This document shows, piece by piece, positions 1 to 6,514 of a stretch of 6,875 nucleotides of DNA (the first letter of the stretch is position 1; each line of letters starts with the position of its first letter). The stretch covers positions 1 to 6,875 of the forward strand of contig JANWIS010000016.1 of assembly GCA_025449775.1 (NCBI GenBank), read 5' to 3'. The stretch is from Ignavibacteriaceae bacterium. GTDB taxonomy: Bacteria; Bacteroidota; Ignavibacteria; Ignavibacteriales; Ignavibacteriaceae. Made by a program: the position numbers and the translations under genes. The notes beneath the pieces are model-generated. The model saw only the letters and a program-made list of their open reading frames with translations, did not search any database and had not been told where the DNA came from.

Positions 1-789
1 ATTCAGGAAAGTTGGAATAACTGTTTTTCTTGTTTTTTGAATTGTATCAGGTTTCTGAAGAATTTGCATCATCTCATCGTATCTTTTCTCACCGTATTTT
101 TCAACGACCTGTTTCTTTCTTTCATCCTGTTTAAAATGGTAAAGCATACTATAAGGATCAGCTTCGGGGTGGAATTGTGTTCCGGCAATTTCATTGGAAA
201 TTCTTATTGCAGCCAGAGAAGGCTGTGCATTATCATCGTCATCAATTATTTCATAAGAAAGAATATTTGCACCGAGTTCCTTTATAACTTTTAGATCCGG
301 TTCAACCACCTGGAACTGCCTGATATCAGCAGCATAGAACGGGTCCGATAGTTCTTTCAATATGCTGTCTGATTTTCCTTCTTCAGTTAAAGTGAAAGGC
401 ATCACTCCAAATGATTTTGAATGACGCTGGTTTACTTTTCCGAATTTGAAAAATCTTCCCATCATCTGGAATGAATGACAAATGAAAAAAATATATTTTT
501 TTCTTTCAGGATTTTTTTGGTTGTAGTCCCAGATATTTTGAATCAGGTTGAAGTAATCTTTTTCCCATTGAGTTCCTTCGCCTTCAAACGGACTTCCTGG
601 TCCTCCCGAAGAAATATATATATCTTTGTCCAATCCGGGAACGTCACCTTTAAATCTCGTATCAAAAACTTCATAAGAAATTTGCAATTCGTTGTTTCTC
701 TTCTGTACATCAGAAACAATTTCACTGAGGCAGCGCATTCCTTCGTTGCGTTCGTTGTTATAAAGATCTATTGTTGCAATTTTTATCAT
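1..789 (-). CDS. Class I glutamine amidotransferase-like protein, 3' end cut by the window edge
   Basis: The frame is open for 263 codons from ATG (787-789) to position 1, so the C-terminus lies outside the window. The fold signature is that of a stand-alone class I glutamine amidotransferase (GATase1). An SSGGPGSP loop lies at residues 60-67. The nucleophile-elbow-like ICHSFQMMG (103-111) carries Cys104, and QFHPEADP (205-212) supplies His207 and Glu209, completing the Cys-His-Glu triad. No synthetase domain is fused in the visible part. After the triad a charged tail of over 50 residues continues to the edge, longer than in a minimal GATase1 domain. Such enzymes either release ammonia from glutamine for a partner or, like PuuD, hydrolyse gamma-glutamyl bonds. 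The gene starts 15 bp after the carboxylate-amine ligase stop, so it is probably the third gene of that operon; no strong SD is visible. Annotation as GMP synthase would be wrong, since the ATP-pyrophosphatase domain is not seen. The family is well supported; the substrate is unknown. Confidence 0.88.
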   Translation of the reverse strand, partial: MIKIATIDLYNNERNEGMRCLSEIVSDVQKRNNELQISYEVFDTRFKGDVPGLDKDIYISSGGPGSPFEGEGTQWEKDYFNLIQNIWDYNQKNPERKKYIFFICHSFQMMGRFFKFGKVNQRHSKSFGVMPFTLTEEGKSDSILKELSDPFYAADIRQFQVVEPDLKVIKELGANILSYEIIDDDDNAQPSLAAIRISNEIAGTQFHPEADPYSMLYHFKQDERKKQVVEKYGEKRYDEMMQILQKPDTIQKTRKTVIPTFLN

Positions 790-804
790 TCTTATGTAAG
801 AGCC

Positions 805-1911
805 TTATAATCCAACATGTGTTTCTTCAATTATATAATCGACAACTGCTTTTGTATCGTTTGATTTTTCAAAAACAGCAAGCTGACGGTCAGCACCTGT
901 TCCTCTTTCAAGAATTTTAAAAACATACATTACTTCCTCTCTTGAACCGAGATCATCTACAACATCGTCAATAAACTCGAGCAGTTCAACAACCAGCTTT
1001 TTATACTCAACTTCTTCCTGTTTCCCGAAGTCAATAAGCTTTCCATGAATTCCATAACGTGCTGCACGCCATTTATTTTCAGCAATTAATGCTCTTCTGT
1101 ATAATCTGAAACCGAGATTCTGTTTAATAAGCTTATGAAGCTTAGCAACTATTGCCTGCATAATTGCAGCAAGACAAATTGTTTCATCCAATCTCATCGG
1201 GATGTCGCAAATCCGCCATTCGAGTGTATTGAAATAAGGATGAGCACGAATATCCCACCAGATTTTTTTTGCATCATCTATACATTTTGTCTTTACCAGA
1301 AGTTTTACATAGTTATCATATTCAGCAAGACTTCCGAAATAATCAGGTATTCCTGTTCTCGGGAATCGATCAAATACTTTGCTTCTGTAAGATTTAAACC
1401 CGGTGTTCCTCCCAAGCCAGAAAGGAGAGTTTGTTGAAAGTGCAAAAATATGAGGAAGAAAATATCTTGCTGCATTCATTACATGCAATGCTGTTTCTCT
1501 GTCATCCACTCCGACATGAACATGCAAACCAAAAATTAAATTTGCCCTTGCAACTTGCTGGTAATTTTCAATAATATCCTGGTAACGCGGATGTACAGTA
1601 ATCTGCTGATCTTTCCAGTGAGAGAATGGATGTGTTCCAGCAGCAGCAATCCTGAGATTATTTTTTTGTGCAAGTTTTGCAAGCTCCTGTCTCAGTTTTG
1701 TAACTTGTTCTCGTGCATCATTAATATCTCTGCAGATATCGGTTCCAATTTCAACAACTGACTGGTGCATTTCAGCTTTTACTTTTTCAGCAAGAACCAT
1801 TTTACCATCCTCAATGATCTGCTGAATATGAGATTTCAATTCCCTGGAATTCGGTTCGACAATCTGAAATTCTTCTTCAACACCTAAAGTAAATAATCCG
1901 GGTTCGGTCAT
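805..1911 (-). CDS. GCS2/YbdK-type carboxylate-amine ligase (glutamate-cysteine ligase-like)
   Basis: This 368-residue protein has the usual length and motifs of the YbdK/COG2170 branch of the GCS2 family. These are GVEEEF (10-15, acidic metal/nucleotide site), EMHQSVVEIGT (47-57), AGTHPF (91-96), GLHVHVGV (128-135), STNSPFW (159-165), WWDIRAHP (218-225) followed by NTLEWRICD (228-236), ENKWRAARYG (278-287) and ERGTGADRQL (335-344). All charged signature residues look intact, so it should be active. Family members use ATP to activate a carboxylate, classically the gamma-carboxyl of glutamate, and join it to an amine; E. coli YbdK has only weak glutamate-cysteine ligase activity, so the true substrate here is open. 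It is cytosolic, with no signal peptide. It starts 13 bp after the ATP-grasp gene stop, with a weak AGAGA about 8 nt before ATG, and is followed 15 bp later by the amidotransferase. Glutathione synthesis is possible on paper (GCL plus an ATP-grasp synthetase), but the partner does not look like GshB. Confidence 0.92.
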   Translation of the reverse strand: MTEPGLFTLGVEEEFQIVEPNSRELKSHIQQIIEDGKMVLAEKVKAEMHQSVVEIGTDICRDINDAREQVTKLRQELAKLAQKNNLRIAAAGTHPFSHWKDQQITVHPRYQDIIENYQQVARANLIFGLHVHVGVDDRETALHVMNAARYFLPHIFALSTNSPFWLGRNTGFKSYRSKVFDRFPRTGIPDYFGSLAEYDNYVKLLVKTKCIDDAKKIWWDIRAHPYFNTLEWRICDIPMRLDETICLAAIMQAIVAKLHKLIKQNLGFRLYRRALIAENKWRAARYGIHGKLIDFGKQEEVEYKKLVVELLEFIDDVVDDLGSREEVMYVFKILERGTGADRQLAVFEKSNDTKAVVDYIIEETHVGL

Positions 1912-1924
1912 AAGAATTGTCTCT

Positions 1925-2887
1925 TTAACTTTCGCTCAAAGAACCGTTGCTTGCATAGACTGAAATGAAACTTCCCCATGTTAAATTGTTCTGACCTTTC
2001 TTGTGTACTTTTGCTCTTCGTATTGCCATATTAGCTGCAGTTTCAACAATCCAGTTAAAATTTTCTTCACCGACTGAATTTTTATCTGCATCCGGTGCCG
2101 GATTACAGAAATCAATTGCATAAGGAATTCCATCACGCACTGCAAGCTCAACTGTATTGAAGTCATAACCGAGTGCATTATTAATTGTCATTACAGCATG
2201 CAGAATTTTTTCCATCATAGGTTTTTCTATTGGTTTTGGATTGCGTACATAACGCAAATGATGAGGCTGCTTCGGATCGTATCTCATAACGTGAACATCT
2301 TTCCTGTCGAGACAGTAACATCTGAAATACTCTGTGAATTTAATTTCTTCCTGTAACATCATTACAAGCTGACCTGTTTCATTGTAAGCTTTGAAAAAAT
2401 CATCCGGTGATTCAAGCCTGTAAACATTTTTCCATCCGCCGCCTGCAAATGGTTTAAAGAAAGCAGGGAACCCGACATATTTAAAAATTGATTCCCAGTT
2501 CATCGGGTACTGAAGATTACGGAATGAGTTTGCATTTGTATCGTCAGGGTGCTTGTTCGATGGAAGCAAAACTGTTTTTGGTACTTCAACTTCCATCTTT
2601 GTCATCAAAGCATTATTGAAAAATTTTTCGTCTGCACTCCACCAGAACGGATTATTAATTACAGCCGTTCCGCTTAAAGCTGCATTCTTTAAATATGCAC
2701 GGTAGAAAGGAACATCCTGTGAAATCCTGTCGATGATCACATCGTAACCACTGGCTTCACCTTGCACGACTTTATCAATTTTAACAAACTCGGCAGTAAT
2801 TCCTTTTATGTTTTTTGAATTCACCTTTTCTATAAATGCAGGTGGAAAAGTAGTTTCCTGCCCGAACAGTATTCCGATCTTTTTCAT
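1925..2887 (-). CDS. ATP-grasp ligase family protein (RimK/D-Ala-D-Ala ligase-like fold)
   Basis: This 320-residue cytosolic protein has an ATP-grasp layout. An N-terminal Rossmann-like part begins MKKIGILFG. A DEK motif (86-88) follows GTAVINNPFWW. The stretch GFPAFFKP (139-146) carries ATP-binding Lys145 and leads into the glycine-rich loop AGGGWKNV (148-155). A hinge-like LQEEI spans 178-182. The metal site is NTVELAVRDG (244-253) followed by AIDFCNPAPD (257-266), with Glu247, Asp259 and Asn262 as likely Mg ligands. ATP-grasp ligases form an acyl phosphate on a carboxylate and couple it to an amine. The sequence is not a recognisable Ddl, GshB, PurK or RimK, so acceptor and donor cannot be named. 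It is the first gene of the minus-strand cluster and the only one there with a clear SD: AGGAG at 2892-2896, only 4 nt before ATG. The cysteines Cys190 and Cys192 in FRCYCLDR are unusual in this region. The ATP-grasp assignment is firm; the reaction is inferred only from context. Confidence 0.87.
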   Translation of the reverse strand: MKKIGILFGQETTFPPAFIEKVNSKNIKGITAEFVKIDKVVQGEASGYDVIIDRISQDVPFYRAYLKNAALSGTAVINNPFWWSADEKFFNNALMTKMEVEVPKTVLLPSNKHPDDTNANSFRNLQYPMNWESIFKYVGFPAFFKPFAGGGWKNVYRLESPDDFFKAYNETGQLVMMLQEEIKFTEYFRCYCLDRKDVHVMRYDPKQPHHLRYVRNPKPIEKPMMEKILHAVMTINNALGYDFNTVELAVRDGIPYAIDFCNPAPDADKNSVGEENFNWIVETAANMAIRRAKVHKKGQNNLTWGSFISVYASNGSLSES

Positions 2888-2889
2888 TT

Positions 2890-2901
2890 AGCTCCTGAGC
2901 T
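2890..2901 (-). promoter_or_regulatory. SD sequence of the ATP-grasp gene inside a 12-bp palindrome
   Basis: Read on the minus strand, the 12 bases are a perfect inverted repeat, AGCTCAGGAGCT, ending 2 nt before the ATG at 2887. The AGGAG Shine-Dalgarno core (2892-2896) is the right-hand arm, so folding of the mRNA (AGCT arms around a 4-nt loop) could hide the ribosome site. A 4-bp stem is marginal, so the hairpin is a suggestion; the SD match itself is seen directly and supports the chosen start. Confidence 0.5.
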
Positions 2902-2979
2902 TTCTTTTTGCATATAAATTATTAATTCAAGAAGAGAAGTTGCAACAAAGGGAACAGTTTTTCTCCGATAATTTATGAC

Positions 2980-3009
2980 CAAATATATTAAAAAGAGTAG
3001 TCTTTTCAA
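2980..3009 (-). promoter_or_regulatory. Candidate Bacteroidota-type promoter for the ligase operon
   Basis: On the minus strand TTG (3009-3007) is followed after 19 nt by TATATTTG (2987-2980). This fits the Bacteroidota primary-sigma consensus of a -33 TTG and a -7 TAnnTTTG at 19-21 nt spacing. Transcription would begin near 2973, giving a leader of roughly 85 nt before the ATG at 2887. A competing sigma70-like pair lies closer to the gene: TTGTTG (2948-2943), 18-nt spacer, TAATAA (2924-2919). The region is AT-rich, so chance matches are possible. Confidence 0.42.
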
Positions 3010-3048
3010 GATTGTTCGAATTAGAATTTAGATAGAATCAACTTGCTT

Positions 3049-3076
3049 TTGTTGAATTTATCAAAGCTTTTAAATT
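3049..3076 (+). promoter_or_regulatory. Weak candidate promoter for mutS
   Basis: TTGTTG (3049-3054), a 16-nt spacer and TAAATT (3071-3076) form a weak sigma70-like pair. The second element reads TAAATTGA, matching 6 of 8 positions of the Bacteroidota TAnnTTTG box. If used, transcription would begin around 3083, downstream of the possible TTG start at 3075, which would favour the ATG at 3111. An alternative pair just upstream is TTGTTC (3012-3017) with TAGAAT (3033-3038). None is strong. Confidence 0.22.
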
Positions 3077-3094
3077 GATATTCTTTCCTCATTC

Positions 3095-3108
3095 AGCTAT
3101 TTTTAGCT
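3095..3108 (+). repeat. Short perfect inverted repeat 2 nt before the mutS ATG
   Basis: AGCTA (3095-3099), a TTTT loop and TAGCT (3104-3108) can form a 5-bp hairpin where a Shine-Dalgarno sequence would normally lie; no SD is visible there. The stem is short and only two of its pairs are G-C, so it may have no function. It mirrors the AGCT-armed palindrome before the divergent ATP-grasp gene. Confidence 0.4.
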
Positions 3109-3110
3109 TA

Positions 3111-5789
3111 ATGAGTAAACAGGATTTACAACCCGCTAAAGCGTCAACTGCAAAGCAAACAGAACGGAACGGACAGACTCCTTTAATGGCTCAGTATTAC
3201 AAAGTAAAGGAAGCCAATCCGGATACAATTCTACTTTTCAGAGTTGGTGATTTCTTTGAGACATTTGAAAGCGATGCAAAAATTGCTTCCAAAGTTCTGG
3301 GAATCACTTTAACAAAAAGAGCAAACGGAGCTGCAGAAGATGTTCCTCTTGCCGGATTTCCTCATCACGCAATTGATACTTATTTACCAAAACTTGTCCG
3401 TGCAGGTTATCGGGTTGCTGTTTGTGAACAAATGGAAAACCCGAAGTTTGCAAAAGGAATTGTGAAAAGAGAAGTTGTGGAAGTTGTAACTCCCGGTGCA
3501 ATTCTTTCCGACAAACTGCTCGATCATAAAAAAAATAATTACTTGCTTTCAGTTTTCATAAAGGATGAAGTCGCCGGGATTTCGTTTGCCGATGTTTCAA
3601 CCGGAGAGTTCTTCACATTCGAAGTTCCGGAATCAGATCTTCAGCAGCAGGTTGAATCGATTGCTCCGGCAGAAATACTCATTCCAAAAAAAGAAAAAGA
3701 TTATCTCACTCCGTTAATAAGTAGAATTAATTCTTCAACCCGGATTACAAGACTGGATGACTGGATTTTCAATTTCGATTATGCAAATGAATTGCTTCTC
3801 AATCAGTTCGGCACAGTTACTTTAAAAGGATTTGGAATTGAATATCTTCATAATGGAATTGTTGCAAGCGGTGCAGCACTAAATTATTTACTTGATACTC
3901 AAAAAGTTTCACTCACTCATCTCAACCGGATTTCGCTTTACAATCCTTCCGAATATATGATACTTGATTCTTCAACTAGAAGAAACCTTGAGATCAGCTA
4001 TTCAATGCACGGAGATGGCAGAGAAGGATCGTTAATTTCAATTCTTGATAAAACAACTACAGCAATGGGCGGAAGACTTTTGAAGAAATGGATTTCGGCT
4101 CCATTGAGAGATCTGAAAAAAATTCAAAGCAGGCTTGATTGTGTTGAAGAATTACTGAAAAATAAATTGCAGAGAAAAAAGATTGATAATGAATTTAAAG
4201 AAGTTGGTGATATTGAAAGAATAATTTCGAGGATATGTACCGGGAGAGCAAATCCTCGTGAAGTTGTTGCACTGAAAACATCGCTTAAAAAAATACCATC
4301 GATAAAAGAATATCTCTCACAATTTAATTCCGATGCATTATCAACTGTTACAAGAGAGCTGAATCCTCTTGATAATTTGGTTGAAAGAATTCAAAATGCA
4401 ATCATAGATTCTCCTCCTCCAACACTTGTTGATGGCGGTGTGATAAGGAATGGATTCAGTGCCGAATTAGATGAGTTGCGGAATATTGCTTTTCATGGAA
4501 AGGACTGGATAGCGAAGCTTCAAAAAACTGAAAGAGAAAGAACAGGCATTTCATCATTAAAAGTAAGCTTCAATAATGTTTTTGGATATTACATCGATGT
4601 GAGCAATGCGCACAAAGATAAGATCCCGGAAAATTATATACGGAAGCAGACGCTTGTTAATTCGGAAAGATATATCACTCCCGAGTTAAAGGAATATGAA
4701 GATAAAATCCTCAATGCAGAGGAAAAAATTTATGAGCTTGAGACTGAGCTTTTTGATGAGTTAAGAAAATTTGTTTCAGCTGAAGCTCAGCCTGTTCAAA
4801 ATAATGCACGAATGATAGCATTAGTCGATTGTTTAATTTCTTTTTCAGAATGTGCGGAAGTTTATAAATATTCGAAGCCTGTTGTTGATGACAGTGATGA
4901 GCTAGAAATTATTGATGGAAGACATCCTGTCGTTGAACGGATTCTTCCTCCGGGTGAAAAATTTAAGCCGAACGATTGTGTGATCGATAATAAAAACGAC
5001 CAGATAATTTTACTCACCGGACCGAATATGGCTGGTAAATCAGTTTATCTCCGGCAGATTGGATTAATTGTTTTGATGTCGCAGATTGGTTCTTTCGTCC
5101 CGGCAAAAAGTACAAAGATAGGATTGGTTGACAGAATTTTTACTCGTGTCGGTGCAAGTGATAATATTACTTCAGGTGAAAGCACTTTTTTAGTCGAGAT
5201 GCAGGAAGCAGCAAATATTCTTAACAATGCTTCTTCTAAAAGTTTAATTCTTCTCGATGAAATCGGAAGAGGGACAAGTACGTTTGACGGAATATCAATT
5301 GCCTGGGCGATTACAGAATATCTTCACGACAACAAAGAAGTCGCAGCAAAAACTTTATTTGCAACTCACTACCACGAGCTGAATGAAATGGCTGACCTTT
5401 TTCCCAAAATAAAAAATTATAAAGTTGAAGTACGTGAGTATGATGATAAAGTAATATTTCTTCATAAAGTAAATCCAGGAAAAGCAGACCACAGTTATGG
5501 AATCCAGGTAGCACAAATGGCTGGTTTGCCTGCATTCGTTACAAACCGTGCAAAAGAAATTCTGCAGAATCTTGAAAGCAAAGAGTTAACTCCTTATGAA
5601 TTGAAAAAGGAAAAGCTGAGGAAGCTGCAAATTCCCGAAAACCAGATGAGCATATTTGAATTCCAGGATGATAAGCTAAGAGGTGAGATAAAAGATCTTG
5701 AGATTGATAAGCTTACTCCACTTGAAGCGTTGAACAAGCTGAGTGAGCTGAAAAAGAAAGTGAAGAAAGCTGATGTTAGTGAAAAGTAA
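3111..5789 (+). CDS. mutS: DNA mismatch repair ATPase MutS
   Basis: MutS binds mismatches and small loops as a dimer and, with ATP, recruits MutL to start repair. The 892-residue protein (E. coli MutS has 853) shows the full architecture. A variable leader (1-22) precedes TPLMAQYYKVK. Mismatch-reading motif GDFFETF contains the Phe48-Phe49-Glu50 (Phe-X-Glu) triad that marks true MutS1. Connector and core follow. The clamp region includes GYYIDVSNAH (492-501), then a YIRKQTLVNSERY stretch. The ATPase has Walker A GPNMAGKS (637-644), Walker B LILLDEIGRG (712-721) and THYHEL (752-757). A C-terminal QMSIF (845-849) resembles beta-clamp-binding motifs, followed by a LTPLEALNKL dimerisation-type tail. 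Start: ATG at 3111 begins MSKQDLQ; a TTG at 3075 would add 12 residues (hydrophobic, unlike MutS leaders) and has no SD. The gene is divergent from the ligase operon and overlaps the next gene by 17 nt. No disabling change is seen. Confidence 0.98.
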   Translation: MSKQDLQPAKASTAKQTERNGQTPLMAQYYKVKEANPDTILLFRVGDFFETFESDAKIASKVLGITLTKRANGAAEDVPLAGFPHHAIDTYLPKLVRAGYRVAVCEQMENPKFAKGIVKREVVEVVTPGAILSDKLLDHKKNNYLLSVFIKDEVAGISFADVSTGEFFTFEVPESDLQQQVESIAPAEILIPKKEKDYLTPLISRINSSTRITRLDDWIFNFDYANELLLNQFGTVTLKGFGIEYLHNGIVASGAALNYLLDTQKVSLTHLNRISLYNPSEYMILDSSTRRNLEISYSMHGDGREGSLISILDKTTTAMGGRLLKKWISAPLRDLKKIQSRLDCVEELLKNKLQRKKIDNEFKEVGDIERIISRICTGRANPREVVALKTSLKKIPSIKEYLSQFNSDALSTVTRELNPLDNLVERIQNAIIDSPPPTLVDGGVIRNGFSAELDELRNIAFHGKDWIAKLQKTERERTGISSLKVSFNNVFGYYIDVSNAHKDKIPENYIRKQTLVNSERYITPELKEYEDKILNAEEKIYELETELFDELRKFVSAEAQPVQNNARMIALVDCLISFSECAEVYKYSKPVVDDSDELEIIDGRHPVVERILPPGEKFKPNDCVIDNKNDQIILLTGPNMAGKSVYLRQIGLIVLMSQIGSFVPAKSTKIGLVDRIFTRVGASDNITSGESTFLVEMQEAANILNNASSKSLILLDEIGRGTSTFDGISIAWAITEYLHDNKEVAAKTLFATHYHELNEMADLFPKIKNYKVEVREYDDKVIFLHKVNPGKADHSYGIQVAQMAGLPAFVTNRAKEILQNLESKELTPYELKKEKLRKLQIPENQMSIFEFQDDKLRGEIKDLEIDKLTPLEALNKLSELKKKVKKADVSEK

Positions 5790-6393
5790 TATTTGTTTAC
5801 TTGCAGTAATTATTTTATTTACCTTTTTGATCTCTGAAGGCTGTACGGAAAGTAATGCAGATAAATACACGCAATCTATTTTAAAAGAAAGAGCTGAAAA
5901 AGATTCATCGATGAAGTTTGATTCGCATTCGCCGTTTCATCGCGATAGTACTGTTAAAATTAAACCGCTGATTTATTATGATCCAGATCAGGGTTTTGTT
6001 TTTAAATCAAAATTATTTTTATATGAAGGACAGGATACAGTAGCTATATTAGGTACAAAAGGTGAAATGCGATATGTGATTCAACTCGGATTTGTAGAAC
6101 TGAAAAAAGAAAATAAAGTCCACCGCGTTAATATTTACCGTGCTTTCGGTAGAGATGGAGAAATGTATCACAGCATCTGGTTTACAGACAGAACAACAGG
6201 TAAAGAAACTTATGGGGTTGGAAGGTACCTTGATTTCGAATTGAACCCGAATCCGGATTTCATTTACACAATAGATTTTAATAAAGCATATAACCCTTAT
6301 TGTGCTTACACTGCTTTATTCACATGCCCGATTCCCCGTGAAGAAGATTTCATTGATATGGAAATTGAAGCCGGGGAAAAAAAATTCCATTAA
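5773..6393 (+). CDS. DUF1684 family protein, probable lipoprotein
   Basis: This 206-residue protein of unknown function has an N-terminal export signal: Lys4, hydrophobic core about 8-20, then SEGC with Cys24. The Cys looks like a lipidation site, although Ser at -3 makes the lipobox atypical, so ordinary secretion or membrane anchoring are alternatives. The mature part matches DUF1684. It has an ILKERAEKD helix followed by SPFHRDSTVKIKPLIYYDPD, then a beta-rich middle. The strongly conserved C-terminal block is TGKETYGVGRYLDFE (142-156), DFNKAYNPYCAY (168-179), TCPIPREEDF and a closing IEAGEKKF. The PYC and TCP cysteines (177, 185) could pair. The ATG at 5773 lies inside the end of mutS (17-nt overlap), after a purine-rich GAAGAAAG, so translation is probably coupled. 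GTG at 5779 is an alternative start. No biochemical role is known to me for the family, and linkage to mismatch repair is not evident. Confidence 0.86.
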   Translation: MLVKSNICLLAVIILFTFLISEGCTESNADKYTQSILKERAEKDSSMKFDSHSPFHRDSTVKIKPLIYYDPDQGFVFKSKLFLYEGQDTVAILGTKGEMRYVIQLGFVELKKENKVHRVNIYRAFGRDGEMYHSIWFTDRTTGKETYGVGRYLDFELNPNPDFIYTIDFNKAYNPYCAYTALFTCPIPREEDFIDMEIEAGEKKFH

Positions 6394-6514
6394 TCTTTTC
6401 AATTCATTCATTAGTTTTATTTTCTAAATCTTTCAATGCAACCAATTATGAATTTATCCTTACAAAAAATTATTTTAATTTCACAACTTGAATATCAAAA
6501 ATAAAATCAGGACG

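Noticed and set aside
543..725. A 60-codon minus-strand frame within the amidotransferase gene, considered as a sign of a frameshift.
   Set aside because: The true frame is continuous from 789 to position 1 without a stop and contains all family motifs; the 60-codon frame is out of phase.
475..810. A 111-codon open frame on the plus strand opposite the amidotransferase gene.
   Set aside because: It is antisense to a frame with a complete Cys-His-Glu triad; its translation is Phe/Ile/Ser-rich with no recognisable motif, as expected of a shadow frame in AT-rich DNA.
805..2887. Glutathione biosynthesis (gshA-gshB-like pair).
   Set aside because: The GCS2 member is of the YbdK type, the ATP-grasp protein does not read as GshB, and an amidotransferase is not part of that pathway. 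It cannot be excluded but is not supported.
2888..3110. Riboswitch or small RNA in the divergent intergenic region.
   Set aside because: After allowing for promoters, the leaders are short and AT-rich with no conserved-looking multi-stem structure; only the two short AGCT-armed repeats stand out.
6362..6408. Possible terminator after the DUF1684 gene, from AATTGAA ... TTCAATT arms and a GGAA-A-rich-TTCC element.
   Set aside because: The arms are A/T-rich or only 4 bp, the loop is long and no clean T-tract follows a stable stem.
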